Source of the DNA: DASSUW01 sp963789005
GTDB lineage: Bacteria; Actinomycetota; Thermoleophilia; Solirubrobacterales; Solirubrobacteraceae
Length of the DNA: 64,000 bases
Direction of reading: 5' to 3'
Assembly: GCA_963789005.1 (NCBI GenBank)
Contig: CAWBIZ010000002.1
Location: 372,001-436,000 of the forward strand
Below are positions 40,500 to 48,602 of this stretch, piece after piece. A program made the translations under genes and the position numbers. Under the pieces are notes generated by a model. The model was not told where the DNA came from and ran no database searches. It saw nothing but the letters and a program-made list of their open reading frames with translations. Each line of letters starts with the position of its first letter. Position 1 is the first letter of the stretch.

Positions 40500-40919
40500 A
40501 TGACTCGCCACCTCACCACCGCCATCGCGCTCGTCGCCACCCTCGCGCTCGCCGCCTGCGGCGAGGACGACACCGCGCAGACGAGCGCCCGTGCCACCGC
40601 CACGCCGCCGAGCGGCGACGCCGAGCGCTACTGCGCGCTGACCCGCGAGATGGACGCCGCCGGCACGAAGTTCTTCGCCCGCCTCGAGCGCGAGAACGCC
40701 ACCGCCGAGGACTTCGAGGCCGCCGAGCGGCGCTTCGTCGAGCGCTTCGCGCCGCAGTTCGAGCAGATCGAGCAGGCCGCGCCGGCCGAGATCCGGACCG
40801 ACATCGAGCTCCTACTCGCCGGCCAGCGCGCGCGAGCCGGGCTCGGCGACGCCGTCGACGAGCAGAAGGTCGGCGCGGCCGAGCGCCGCGTCCGCCGCTA
40901 CGAGCGCCGGAGCTGTTGA
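40500..40919 (+). CDS. Putative lipoprotein
   Basis: A 139-aa exported protein with signal sequence and lipobox LAAC (LVATLALAACGED). The mature part is helical and charged, with RYCALTREMDAAGTKFFARL and a C-terminal ERRSC, so one disulfide is possible. No family is recognised. ATG 40500 is the start that gives the complete signal peptide. Confidence 0.75.
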   Translation: MTRHLTTAIALVATLALAACGEDDTAQTSARATATPPSGDAERYCALTREMDAAGTKFFARLERENATAEDFEAAERRFVERFAPQFEQIEQAAPAEIRTDIELLLAGQRARAGLGDAVDEQKVGAAERRVRRYERRSC

Positions 40920-40980
40920 GGGGGTGGACAAGGGTTCTCCCCGATGCGCGGCCGCGGCGGCTCGCGCAGACTCGTCGACC

Positions 40981-41115
40981 ATGACGCTGCGCAGATACGA
41001 AGTCGCGGCCCTCGCCCTCCTCGTCGGCGCCGTCCTCGCGGCGCCGACCGCGACGGTCCCCTCCGATCCGGGTGGCTCCAAGGCGCCCGGTGCCCACGTC
41101 GAAGAGAGGGCATGA
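40981..41115 (+). CDS. Possible small membrane peptide, 44 aa
   Basis: A short ORF with one hydrophobic segment (YEVAALALLVGAVLAAPTA) after a basic start, like a signal or single-span peptide. Its stop overlaps the next small ORF as ATGA. No family is known, and it may be chance. Confidence 0.3.
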   Translation: MTLRRYEVAALALLVGAVLAAPTATVPSDPGGSKAPGAHVEERA

Positions 41116-41213
41116 TGCGCGCCAGCGTGCTCGCCGCACTCATCCTCTCCGACCTCGCCGAGCAGCCGCGGATCCGCCCTCGCCGGCGCTTCCGCCTGAA
41201 GGTCAAGCGGTGA
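41112..41213 (+). CDS. Possible small basic peptide, 33 aa
   Basis: The ORF begins ATGATG after a GAGAGGG sequence and encodes MMRASVLAALILSDLAEQ plus an Arg/Lys tail. It overlaps the 3' end of the ABC transporter on the other strand. Evidence is only the overlap with the preceding small ORF and the purine-rich sequence. Confidence 0.25.
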   Translation: MMRASVLAALILSDLAEQPRIRPRRRFRLKVKR

Positions 41214-42909
41214 GCTGGGTGGCGGCGAGCTCGCGATAGAGCTCGTCGCCTTCCACCAGCTCGGCGTGCGTGCCGATGGCGCGCACGCGGCCCCCGTCGA
41301 GCACGACGATCCGGTCGGCGGCCACCACCGTCGAGAGGCGGTGCGCGATCGCGACGACGGCGCGCTCCTCGGCCGCGCCGGCCACCGCGTCGCGCAGCGC
41401 CATCTCGTTGACCGCATCGAGCTGCGAGGACGCCTCGTCGAGCAGCAGCAGGCGCGGCGAGCGCAGCAGCGCGCGGGCGATCGCGACCCGCTGGCGCTCC
41501 CCGCCCGACAGCGTCGTGCCGCGGGCGCCGACCTCGGTGTCGAGCCCGTCGTCGAGGGCTGCGACGAAGCCGTCGAGGCGCGTCGTGGCGATCGCGGCGC
41601 GCAGCTCCTCCTCGCTCGCGTCGGGCTCGGCGTAGAGCAGGTTCGCCCGCAGCGTCCCGGCGAGGACGGGAGCCTCCTGCTCCACGTACGCGATCTCCGC
41701 GCGCAGCTCAGCCCGCGGCCACGCCCGCAGGTCGCGACCGGCGAACGCAACCACGCCCTCGGTCGGGTCGTAGAAGCGCTCGAGCAGCGCGAACAGCGTC
41801 GTCTTGCCCGCGCCGGACGGCCCGACGATCGCGACCAGCCCGCGCGGCGGGATCGTGAAGCTCACGTCGTCGAGCACGGGAGGGCCGCCGTCGCGATAGC
41901 GGAAGCCGACCTCGTCGAAGCGCACGAGCGGCCCGTCGGCGGGCGTGGCGGCCATGACGCCGTCGTCCTCCTCCTCGACCGCCAGCTCCTCGATGCCGCC
42001 CAGCCGCTTGACGGCAGCGAGGCCGGCCTGCAGCTGCGTCGCTCCCGAGGCGATCCCCGAGATCGGCTCGGACAGGTAGAAGAGGTACAGCAGGAAGGCG
42101 ATCAGGTCGCCGACCTCGAGTGAGCCGTTGGCCACGCGCGCGCCGCCCAGGCCGAGCACGGCGAGGAACGAGAACTGCACGGCCAGTCCGGTCGAGGTAC
42201 CGATCAGCGCCTGGTAGCGGGCGTTGCGCATGCCCTCGGCGTAGGCGTTGCCGGCGGCGGCGTCGAGGGCGGCGGCCTCGCGCGACTCGGCGCCGCTCGC
42301 CTTGACCGTGCGGATGGCGCCCAGCGCGCGCTCGAGCACGGCGCCCAGGTCGCCGACGGCGGCCTGCGCCCGCTCGGTCGCCCGCATGACGCGCGGCAGC
42401 ACGAACCCGACGGTCGCCGCGACGACGGCCAGCACGAGCAGTGTCACGAGCAGCAGCGGGATGTCGAGCACCGCCATCAGCACGATGGCGCCGATCAGCG
42501 AGACCACGCCGTTGAAGGACTGCACGAGGCCGGTCGACGCGACCTCGCCGAGCAGCGTCGTGTCCGAGGTCGCACGGGCGACCAGGTCCCCGGGCGCGAG
42601 TCCGTCGAGCTCGGCCATCCGCAGCCGCAGGACGCGGCCCGTGAGGCCCCGCCGGGCCCGCAGCACGATCCGCTGCGCCGTGCGCTCCAGCACCCAGAAG
42701 TGCACGGCGGTCACGAACGCCGCGCCGATCACGAGCGCCGTGAGGAGCACGATCGCCCGCCACACCGGCTCGTCGTCGGCCAGCGCCTCGATCACCTCGC
42801 GCGCGGCGAGCGGCTGGGCGAGCCCGGCCGCCGCGCCGAGCAGCCCGAGCACGCCCGCCACGATCAGCGCGCTGCGGTGCGGGCGGACGTAGGCGAGCAG
42901 CGCGCGCAT
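41203..42909 (-). CDS. ABC transporter, fused permease and ATP-binding protein
   Basis: A 568-aa half-size exporter of the MsbA/LmrA type. Six membrane helices cover residues about 1-310, followed by the nucleotide-binding domain with Walker A GPSGAGKTTL, signature LSGGERQRV, Walker B LLLLDEASSQLD and the H-loop AHRLS. It should act as a homodimer and export lipid, peptide or drug. ATG 42909 is chosen because TAGGGT lies 7 nt before it; ATG 42933 would add eight residues. Confidence 0.93.
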   Translation of the reverse strand: MRALLAYVRPHRSALIVAGVLGLLGAAAGLAQPLAAREVIEALADDEPVWRAIVLLTALVIGAAFVTAVHFWVLERTAQRIVLRARRGLTGRVLRLRMAELDGLAPGDLVARATSDTTLLGEVASTGLVQSFNGVVSLIGAIVLMAVLDIPLLLVTLLVLAVVAATVGFVLPRVMRATERAQAAVGDLGAVLERALGAIRTVKASGAESREAAALDAAAGNAYAEGMRNARYQALIGTSTGLAVQFSFLAVLGLGGARVANGSLEVGDLIAFLLYLFYLSEPISGIASGATQLQAGLAAVKRLGGIEELAVEEEDDGVMAATPADGPLVRFDEVGFRYRDGGPPVLDDVSFTIPPRGLVAIVGPSGAGKTTLFALLERFYDPTEGVVAFAGRDLRAWPRAELRAEIAYVEQEAPVLAGTLRANLLYAEPDASEEELRAAIATTRLDGFVAALDDGLDTEVGARGTTLSGGERQRVAIARALLRSPRLLLLDEASSQLDAVNEMALRDAVAGAAEERAVVAIAHRLSTVVAADRIVVLDGGRVRAIGTHAELVEGDELYRELAATQLTA

Positions 42910-42971
42910 TCCTCGCACCCTAGTCAGGCGCATGTCGAACCTCGCGGCGTCCGCGCGCGTACTGCGTCGTG

Positions 42972-43298
42972 ATGCGCAGCCTGCTCCTCGCCGCGGCGGT
43001 TCTCCTGGTCGCCGCCGTCCCTGTGAGCGCCGCCACGCGCACCGTGCGGGTCGACGACAACTACTTCGTGCGCAGCGACCGCGTGGCGACCGTGACGGTG
43101 TCCAAGGGCACGGTCGTCGAATGGCGCTGGCGCGGCGCGCGCCGCCACAACGTCGCGGTGGACAGCGGGCCGCGCTCCTTCAGCTCGAAGACCAAGCGCA
43201 GCGGCGAGTACAAGAAGACGATGCGGACGCGCGGCAGCTACCGGATCGTGTGCACGATCCACGAGCCCGACATGCGGATGCGGCTCGTCGTCGAGTAG
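42972..43298 (+). CDS. Secreted cupredoxin-like protein
   Basis: A 108-aa exported protein with a signal peptide (LLLAAAVLLVAAVPVSAAT). The domain has His in RRHNVAVDS and the loop CTIHEPDMRMRL, giving the Cys-His-Met set of a type 1 copper site. It is a smaller relative of the protein at 33484, without the CPAC insert. It probably carries electrons at the cell surface. Confidence 0.87.
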   Translation: MRSLLLAAAVLLVAAVPVSAATRTVRVDDNYFVRSDRVATVTVSKGTVVEWRWRGARRHNVAVDSGPRSFSSKTKRSGEYKKTMRTRGSYRIVCTIHEPDMRMRLVVE

Positions 43299-43305
43299 TC
43301 GGGCG

Positions 43306-43608
43306 CTACGGCCAGGCGACGACGAGCAGCGCGATCGCCACGAGCGCGGCGACGGCCACGAGCACGAGGTCGACGACCACGGCGGTGCGTATGAGGCGGC
43401 TCGGCGTGCGGGTCTGCGCGCCGGGCGCCGACTCCTCGCCGTCACGGTCGGCGAGCACGCCGGTGATGTACGCGTTGAGGCTCTGGCCTTCACGGTCGGC
43501 GGCCTCGGCGAGCTCCGCATGGAGTGCCGGGGGCATGCGCAGGAGCAGCCGCCCGCTGTGGCTCGACTCCTTCTCCGCGCGCTTGGACTTCGCGGGCGCC
43601 GTCGCCAT
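43306..43608 (-). CDS. Ribbon-helix-helix (HicB/Arc-like) protein with C-terminal membrane helix
   Basis: A 100-aa protein. GRLLLRMPPALHAELAEAADREGQSLNAYI is the HicB/CopG-type pattern found in Arc-fold DNA-binding proteins. The C-terminal TAVVVDLVLVAVAALVAIAL is one membrane helix, so the DNA-binding part would be tethered to the membrane. No toxin partner is adjacent. It follows the sigma factor gene by 10 bp and may modulate it. Confidence 0.75.
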   Translation of the reverse strand: MATAPAKSKRAEKESSHSGRLLLRMPPALHAELAEAADREGQSLNAYITGVLADRDGEESAPGAQTRTPSRLIRTAVVVDLVLVAVAALVAIALLVVAWP

Positions 43609-43618
43609 GCCGTTGAAT

Positions 43619-44191
43619 CTACGACGCTCGGGCCTCCCCGGCAATGGCAGGGCTCTGACCTTCGGTCGAGGACGAGGTGAGCTGGACCGCCAGGCGGGCG
43701 AGCGCACCGCGCAGCGTGCGGGACACGTGGACCTGCGAGAGCCCGGTCCGCACCGCGATCTGCGCCTGGCTGAGGTCCTCGACGTAGCGCAGGCCGACGA
43801 CCTCGCGCTCTCGCCGCGGGAGCGATCGCATCGCCGCCGAGAGGTCGAGCCGGTCCTGGGCCGCCGCGACGGGGTCGGCCGGGTCGTCGGGCACGGTCTC
43901 GAGCCCGACGGCGTGCACGCGGATCCCGTCGGCCCGCACCCGCCGCGGGACCCGCACGGGCGCGCACCGGTCGCGCAGGTGATGGCGGATCTCGCCGGCG
44001 ATCGCGGGGGCGGCGTAGGCGCTGAGCGGCACGCCGCGAGCGCCGTCATAGCTGTCGACGGCCTTGATCAGGCCGATCGCGCCGACCTGGACGAGCTCCT
44101 CGACCGACTCCTCGCCGGCGTACCGCCGGGCCAGCGCGCGGACGAGCGGGAGATGGCGCTCGATGAGCTCGCGGCGGGCGGCAGGGTTCAC
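43619..44191 (-). CDS. Sigma-70 family factor, SigB/F/G-like, short form
   Basis: A 190-aa sigma factor. Region 2 is ELVQVGAIGLIKAVDSYDGARGVPLSAYAAPAIAGEIRHHLRD, and region 4 is LPRREREVVGLRYVEDLSQAQIAVRTGLSQVHVSRTLRGAL. The linker is short and region 3 appears absent, making it smaller than the usual 250-aa SigF-type factor. It is divergent from the secreted-protein cluster at 44259-48591 and is co-transcribed with the RHH-membrane gene. No anti-sigma gene was seen. Confidence 0.88.
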   Translation of the reverse strand: MNPAARRELIERHLPLVRALARRYAGEESVEELVQVGAIGLIKAVDSYDGARGVPLSAYAAPAIAGEIRHHLRDRCAPVRVPRRVRADGIRVHAVGLETVPDDPADPVAAAQDRLDLSAAMRSLPRREREVVGLRYVEDLSQAQIAVRTGLSQVHVSRTLRGALARLAVQLTSSSTEGQSPAIAGEARAS

Positions 44192-44258
44192 TGCCCGACA
44201 CTACCAGCAATTGCGCAGCGGATGGCTCGGATTCACCTGATTTGGGCATCGAATAGAT

Positions 44259-45494
44259 GTGAAACGCGCGCCGGCCGCCGCTGCCCTCGCCGCCGCCCTC
44301 GGGCTGGCGGTGCTGGCGCCCGCGGCAGTGGCCCAGGATCCGGCCGCGATGCTCGAGGCGATGCCCGCTGTGCCCGCGAACCCGCCTGAGAGCGTGGTAT
44401 CGGAGCAGTATCGCGAGATCGAGGTCGTCGTGCGGGAGGCGCTGCCCGCCGCAGCGGCCGCAAAGCCCGCTGCGGCGCCGGTCGCGCCCGCCGCTCCGCC
44501 GGCGGCGCCGAAGCCGGAGTATCAACCGGAGCGCGAGCAGTATCACAGTGAACAGGCTCCGGATGTGACAGTGACACAGCAGAATCCGCAGAACGTCAAC
44601 GTCTCGATCCGGATCAACAGCCCGGGCGACGATGGCCCGGTGACCCAGACGAACAACGCCGTCGTGGTCCCGACGCCCGCGAAGGCCGAGTCGCCGAGCA
44701 CCTCGCCCGGCGGCGCGGCCGCGGGCGGCAGTCCGCCCGGGCCTGAGGCGGCCGCGGGCGGCGGTCCATTGGCGGCGGGTGGCGTCCTCGACCCGGCCGC
44801 GGGCGGCGGGATGCCCGACGCGTGGGAGTGGGTGTGGACGTCCGCGTGCTTCGGCGGCGATGGCGGCGGCCCCGCGGCGGCCGCTGCGAGCGCGGGCTGG
44901 GTGTGGCGCTGGTCGTGCGGCGCGGACGCGCCCGGCGCGTTGGCCCCCAATCTCGCCGAAGGGCTCGGCGCGCTGCCGGCGGCCGACACCCTCGCGTCCT
45001 GGCCGTCGATGCCGGCCGTGCCGCCCGAGGTCGCCGAGCTCCTGGCGCCGCTTGCCGGCGAGCCGGAGGCCGCGGCACGACCTGAACCCGAGCGCGGACG
45101 ATCCGGCGACGCCGCGGGCCCCGCCAGCCGGGAGCGCCCGCCGCCTCCGACGGCCGCGATCTCCCCGCTCGACCTCGGCGCCGCCCTGGCCGCTCCGCCG
45201 GACCTGCGGGTCGACGCCGCCCGCGCGGCGCCGCACGCCCGCCCTGCCGCGCAAGCGCGCCCGCGTGACGCGGGCCGCGCCGCCGGCCCGTCCCTCCCTT
45301 CGGGCGCCGACGGCCCTGCCGCCGGGCCCGCGAGCGGCTTCGGCGGAGCAGCCTCGCTGCTGCTCGCCGGCTGGATCGCGGTGCTCCTGAGCGCCCTCGG
45401 ACTTGTCCTACCCCGCCTCTGGCTGCGCCGGTGGACCGGCCCCGCCTGGCGTCTGCCGTGGCCACGGGGTCCACGGCTCGAGCGGCCTGGCTAG
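44259..45494 (+). CDS. Large secreted Pro/Ala-rich protein with one SNNS-type repeat and C-terminal anchor
   Basis: A 411-aa protein with a signal peptide (AAALAAALGLAVLAPAAVAQ). Residues about 30-100 are Ala/Pro-rich. A segment with QNPQNVNVSIRINSPGDDG followed by VTQTNNA matches one repeat of the next gene. Then comes a Gly/Ala-rich part with a Cys in WTSACFGG and another in WRWSCGA, a long disordered Pro-rich stretch, and a membrane helix near the end (LLLAGWIAVLLSALGLVLP) plus a short basic tail. It probably anchors the repeat protein or a matrix to the membrane. Start GTG 44259. Confidence 0.75.
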   Translation: MKRAPAAAALAAALGLAVLAPAAVAQDPAAMLEAMPAVPANPPESVVSEQYREIEVVVREALPAAAAAKPAAAPVAPAAPPAAPKPEYQPEREQYHSEQAPDVTVTQQNPQNVNVSIRINSPGDDGPVTQTNNAVVVPTPAKAESPSTSPGGAAAGGSPPGPEAAAGGGPLAAGGVLDPAAGGGMPDAWEWVWTSACFGGDGGGPAAAAASAGWVWRWSCGADAPGALAPNLAEGLGALPAADTLASWPSMPAVPPEVAELLAPLAGEPEAAARPEPERGRSGDAAGPASRERPPPPTAAISPLDLGAALAAPPDLRVDAARAAPHARPAAQARPRDAGRAAGPSLPSGADGPAAGPASGFGGAASLLLAGWIAVLLSALGLVLPRLWLRRWTGPAWRLPWPRGPRLERPG

Positions 45495-45521
45495 CGCCTG
45501 CGCGCGACCTCAAACGCCAAG

Positions 45522-45557
45522 CACCGGGCGGATATCGCCCGGTGGTATCGCTCGATA
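45522..45557. promoter_or_regulatory. Two inverted repeats before the repeat-protein gene
   Basis: CACCGGGCG-gatat-CGCCCGGTG (45522-45544) is a perfect 9-bp stem, and TATCG-ct-CGATA (45546-45557) follows at once. They could be a terminator for the preceding gene plus a 5'-UTR structure or operator for the next. Confidence 0.5.
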
Positions 45558-45576
45558 TCAACGGAGGAAGTTCGAC

Positions 45577-46866
45577 GTGAAACGACACCTGATCGCGCTT
45601 GTGGGCGCGCTCGCGGTGCTCCTCCTCCTCGGATCCGGCGTCGCTCAGGCGCAGTCGGTCCAAGGGGTGGAGCAGCTCGCGGCGACTGGCCAGTCGGCCA
45701 GCTCGAGCGCGTCCTCGACGCAGACCAACCCAAGCAACAGCAACATCTCTGTGCGGATCTTCAGCCCTGGCGACAGCGGCTCGGTCTCGCAGAGCAACAA
45801 CTCGGCGGCCGTCTCCGGCGCCGTGAACAAGGCCTCGACCCAGCAGGCGGTCACCCAGTCGGGTGCCGGCGCCGGCGAGCAGGCCGTCGGTCAGATCGGC
45901 CTGACGGGCCAGAAGGCCGACTCGAAGGCCACCTCGGAGCAGGTCAAGCCGAGCAACAGCAACATCTCGGTCCGGATCCACAGCGGCGGTGACGACGGCA
46001 AGGTCGAGCAGTCGAACAACTCGTTCGCCGGCAGCCTCGCGGCGAACAAGGCCGAGACGGATCAGAAGGTCGACCAGAAGCAGGATGGCTGCGGCTGCCC
46101 GACCGGCAAGAAGGATCACGGCTCAGGCGGAGCCGGGGTCCAGGCGGTCGGTCAGAAGGCGGTGACGCTGCAGGACGCGAAGTCCGAGGCCACCTCCAAG
46201 CAGTACTCGCCGAGCAACGAGAACATCGGGGTCCGGATCCACAGCCCCGGCAAGAACGGCTCGGTGGAGCAGTCCAACAACTCCGAGGCGCTGTCGTTCG
46301 CCGGCAACCACGCCTCGACGACGCAGGACGTCAAGCAGTCGCAAGCCGGTTGCGACTGCCCGGGCGACCGCGTGCAGGCCGTCGGCCAGCTCGCCTTCAC
46401 GGGCCAGCATGCCGACAGCGACGCCACGTCGATCCAGAAGGGCGCGAAGAACCTCAACGCGCCGGTCCGGATCCACAGCTACGGCGACGACGGCAAGGTC
46501 GAGCAGTCGAACAACTCGGCTGCATTGTCGGGCGCGATCAACGCGGCCGACACGAGCCAGACCGTCGACCAGTCGCAGCACGGGTGCGGTTGCCCCGCCC
46601 CCAGGAACGGCGGCTATGACAGCCATGGCGGCTATGGCGGCCACAGCGGCGCCAAGGTCCAGGCCGTCGGTCAGTGGGCCGAGACCTGGCAGAAGGCCGA
46701 TTCGGACGCGACGTCCGAGCAGTTCTGGGCCTCGAACACCAACGCCCCGGTTCGCGAGAAGAGCTATGGCGGCGGCGGTTCGGTGGACCAGTCGAACAAC
46801 TCGTTCGCGGCCTCGGCATCGCTGAACCTGGCGCGCACCTTCCAGTGGGTGCGTCAGGACCAGTGA
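45577..46866 (+). CDS. Secreted protein of five SNNS-type repeats (possible amyloid/adhesin)
   Basis: A 429-aa protein with a signal peptide (HLIALVGALAVLLLLGSGVAQAQ, cleavage after about residue 24). Five repeats of about 69-95 aa follow at residues 27-100, 101-187, 188-265, 266-360 and 361-429. Each contains the pattern QAVGQ..TGQ.ADS.ATS.Q, then PSN.NI.VRI.S.GDDG, then VEQSNNS and an Ala-rich end. Repeats 2-4 finish with a CxC pair (GCGCP, GCDCP). The Gln/Asn/Ser-rich periodic pattern resembles beta-solenoid or curlin-like fibres, but no known domain is identified. GGAGG lies 9 nt before GTG 45577. Confidence 0.8.
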   Translation: MKRHLIALVGALAVLLLLGSGVAQAQSVQGVEQLAATGQSASSSASSTQTNPSNSNISVRIFSPGDSGSVSQSNNSAAVSGAVNKASTQQAVTQSGAGAGEQAVGQIGLTGQKADSKATSEQVKPSNSNISVRIHSGGDDGKVEQSNNSFAGSLAANKAETDQKVDQKQDGCGCPTGKKDHGSGGAGVQAVGQKAVTLQDAKSEATSKQYSPSNENIGVRIHSPGKNGSVEQSNNSEALSFAGNHASTTQDVKQSQAGCDCPGDRVQAVGQLAFTGQHADSDATSIQKGAKNLNAPVRIHSYGDDGKVEQSNNSAALSGAINAADTSQTVDQSQHGCGCPAPRNGGYDSHGGYGGHSGAKVQAVGQWAETWQKADSDATSEQFWASNTNAPVREKSYGGGGSVDQSNNSFAASASLNLARTFQWVRQDQ

Positions 46867-46890
46867 GGGGCCAGACCCGCTGACGGAGCG

Positions 46891-46928
46891 GGGGCGCCGG
46901 ACGGTCGGCCGGACCGTCCGGGCGCCCC
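46891..46928 (+). terminator. Hairpin after the repeat-protein gene
   Basis: A GC-rich imperfect stem formed by the arms 46891-46906 and 46911-46928 with a 4-nt loop (GGCC). It lacks a U-tract, so it is a terminator only by position. Confidence 0.55.
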
Positions 46929-46962
46929 GCCCGCCACTTGTTTCTGCAACGAAACTGAGCGG

Positions 46963-46992
46963 TTGACGATTGGTGTTCGCGTCAGCTACGGT
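46963..46992 (+). promoter_or_regulatory. Promoter upstream of the Pro-rich protein gene
   Basis: TTGACG at 46963-46968 and TACGGT at 46987-46992 are 18 bp apart, 28 nt before ATG 47021. Confidence 0.6.
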
Positions 46993-47020
46993 CGGCTTTC
47001 GGACTGGACGCGCGGCGACC

Positions 47021-47527
47021 ATGACACGACTTCGGCCAAGGAGGCCCGGGCGCGGACGCGCCCCACGCGGTGGAGCACTTCTCCTCCTGGTCCTCGTCGT
47101 GATCCTCGCGCCCGCCGGGCGCGCCGCGGCTCAGAGCCCGGACGCCGCCCCGCCGGCTTCTGGGCCGGCCCCGGATCCCGCACCGGGAGCCGCCCAGCCC
47201 GCCGCCCCGTCCCCGCCGGCACCGGCCCAACGCGCTGCTCCCGCGGCCACGCCGCCCGCCCCGACGCCGGCACCGACCCGGCCCGCCGCCGCGCCGGCGC
47301 CACGTCCCACAGCCGCACCGAACCCGCCGAAGCCACGACCCCGCCGAGAACCCGAACCACTGCCCGAGTCCCAACCGCCGGCGTTCGACCTCTCGCGCCC
47401 GCCAGAGCTCAGCGCGGCCCCGACGCTCGACAGCCCAGCCGCCCGAGCAGCCGCCCTCGCACTCCTGCTCGCCGCCGCGGGCTCATTCGCGCTCCTGACC
47501 CCGATGCGCCGAGGGCTCGTCCGATGA
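47021..47527 (+). CDS. Secreted proline-rich protein with C-terminal membrane helix
   Basis: A 168-aa protein with a basic N-terminus, a signal helix (GGALLLLVLVVILAPAGRAAAQ), a long Pro/Ala linker and a C-terminal hydrophobic helix (AALALLLAAAGSFALLTP) with a basic tail. The layout mirrors the larger protein at 44259 without the repeat, so it is probably another anchor. ATG 47021 is preferred over an upstream start because the promoter lies before it. Its stop overlaps the next start as ATGA. Confidence 0.7.
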   Translation: MTRLRPRRPGRGRAPRGGALLLLVLVVILAPAGRAAAQSPDAAPPASGPAPDPAPGAAQPAAPSPPAPAQRAAPAATPPAPTPAPTRPAAAPAPRPTAAPNPPKPRPRREPEPLPESQPPAFDLSRPPELSAAPTLDSPAARAAALALLLAAAGSFALLTPMRRGLVR

Positions 47528-48591
47528 GGCGCGCAATCCTTATCGCCTCCCTCGCTGGCGCCGCGTTCGCCGCCTCGGCGGGCGCCGCCGCGGCTCAGAC
47601 CGCGTCGCCGCGCTGCTCAGTCGCTCCGGTCGATTGCAGCGGCTGGTACGCGGTCGACGTGCGCCTGTCGTGGTTGTTCACAGCCGACTTCACGCAGAAC
47701 TGCGACAGCTTTCGCTTCACGCAGGACGGACTTCATCCGCGAACGTGCCTCGTCAGCAACGACAACCTGAACTGGACGCCGTTCCCGGTGACCGTTCGCG
47801 TTGACAAGACCGCGCCCGTCGATCACCGGCGCTGCGGCGAGTCGCGGCGCCGACTCCAATGGTTGGTACAGAACTCCCGTAGAGATCAGGTTCTTCGGCG
47901 ACGATGCGACTTCGGGTGTTGTTGGATGCAGTTCCGGCACGTACAGCGGTCCAGATGCAGCCGCGGCGCAGGTGCTCGGCCGCTGTTGGGACCGCGCGGG
48001 CAATGTCGAGCGCGCCCGGGACGCTTCGATCTTCGCTACGACGCCACCGCTCCGTCGCTCGCGCGCGTGACCGCGTCGGGGCGGGATCACAAGGTGCGGC
48101 TCGAGTGGGCGGTGCCGGATGCGGTGGACCTTGACGTTCGGCGGGACGGTCGGCGGTTGCTGTCGGGCGGACCGAGCGGGAACATGGTGGACCGGAGGCT
48201 CCGCAACGGCCATCGCTACCAGTACCTCGTCGCTGCGACGGACGCCGCCGGCAACACCGCGAAGCGAACGCTGACCGTCGTGCCGGGGCCGCGGCTGCTC
48301 GGACCACGGGCGGGCGTCGCCCTCGACCATCCGCCGCTCCTGCGCTGGACGCGGATCCGCGGCGCCGACTACTACAACGTCCAGGTCTTCCGCGGCAAGC
48401 GCAAGGTCCTGAGCGCGTGGCCGACTCGGCCCAGGCTGCGACTCCCCGCGACGTGGCGGTACGCCGGCCACAAGCGGCGGCTGAAGCCGGGGCGCCGCTA
48501 TCGCTGGTTCGTCTGGCCCGGGGAAGGCGCGCGGGAGCGGAGCGAGTACGGCCGCCTGATCGGTGCGCGGACGTTCGTGATCACGCCATAG
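47524..48591 (+). CDS. Secreted Ig-like-domain protein with a compensated double frameshift
   Basis: A 355-codon open frame with a signal peptide (AILIASLAGAAFAASAGAAAAQ). Residues about 30-97 are one Ig-like domain ending VRVDKTAPV. The domain continues in the next frame (ITGAAASRGADSNGWYRTPV, SGVVGCSSGTYSGPD, LGRCWDRAGNVERARDASIF) and returns to the first frame at RYDATAPSLARV. An extra base near 47821 and a missing base near 48034 explain this. The last 180 residues hold a fibronectin/Ig-like region (LVAATDAAGNTAKRTLTVV). If real, about 70 residues are scrambled; otherwise these are sequence errors. Confidence 0.75.
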   Translation: MRRAILIASLAGAAFAASAGAAAAQTASPRCSVAPVDCSGWYAVDVRLSWLFTADFTQNCDSFRFTQDGLHPRTCLVSNDNLNWTPFPVTVRVDKTAPVDHRRCGESRRRLQWLVQNSRRDQVLRRRCDFGCCWMQFRHVQRSRCSRGAGARPLLGPRGQCRARPGRFDLRYDATAPSLARVTASGRDHKVRLEWAVPDAVDLDVRRDGRRLLSGGPSGNMVDRRLRNGHRYQYLVAATDAAGNTAKRTLTVVPGPRLLGPRAGVALDHPPLLRWTRIRGADYYNVQVFRGKRKVLSAWPTRPRLRLPATWRYAGHKRRLKPGRRYRWFVWPGEGARERSEYGRLIGARTFVITP

Positions 48592-48594
48592 AAT
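48589..48594 (+). promoter_or_regulatory. Candidate -10 box TAGAAT, leaderless start at 48603
   Basis: TAGAAT overlaps the preceding TAG stop and ends 8 nt before ATG 48603. Confidence 0.45.
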
Positions 48595-48602
48595 CCGGCC
48601 AC

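Noticed and set aside
44219..44258. SigB-like -10 element GGGCAT before the surface-protein gene
   Set aside because: No matching GTTT-type -35 element was found at the expected distance, so regulation by the adjacent sigma factor is left as inference.
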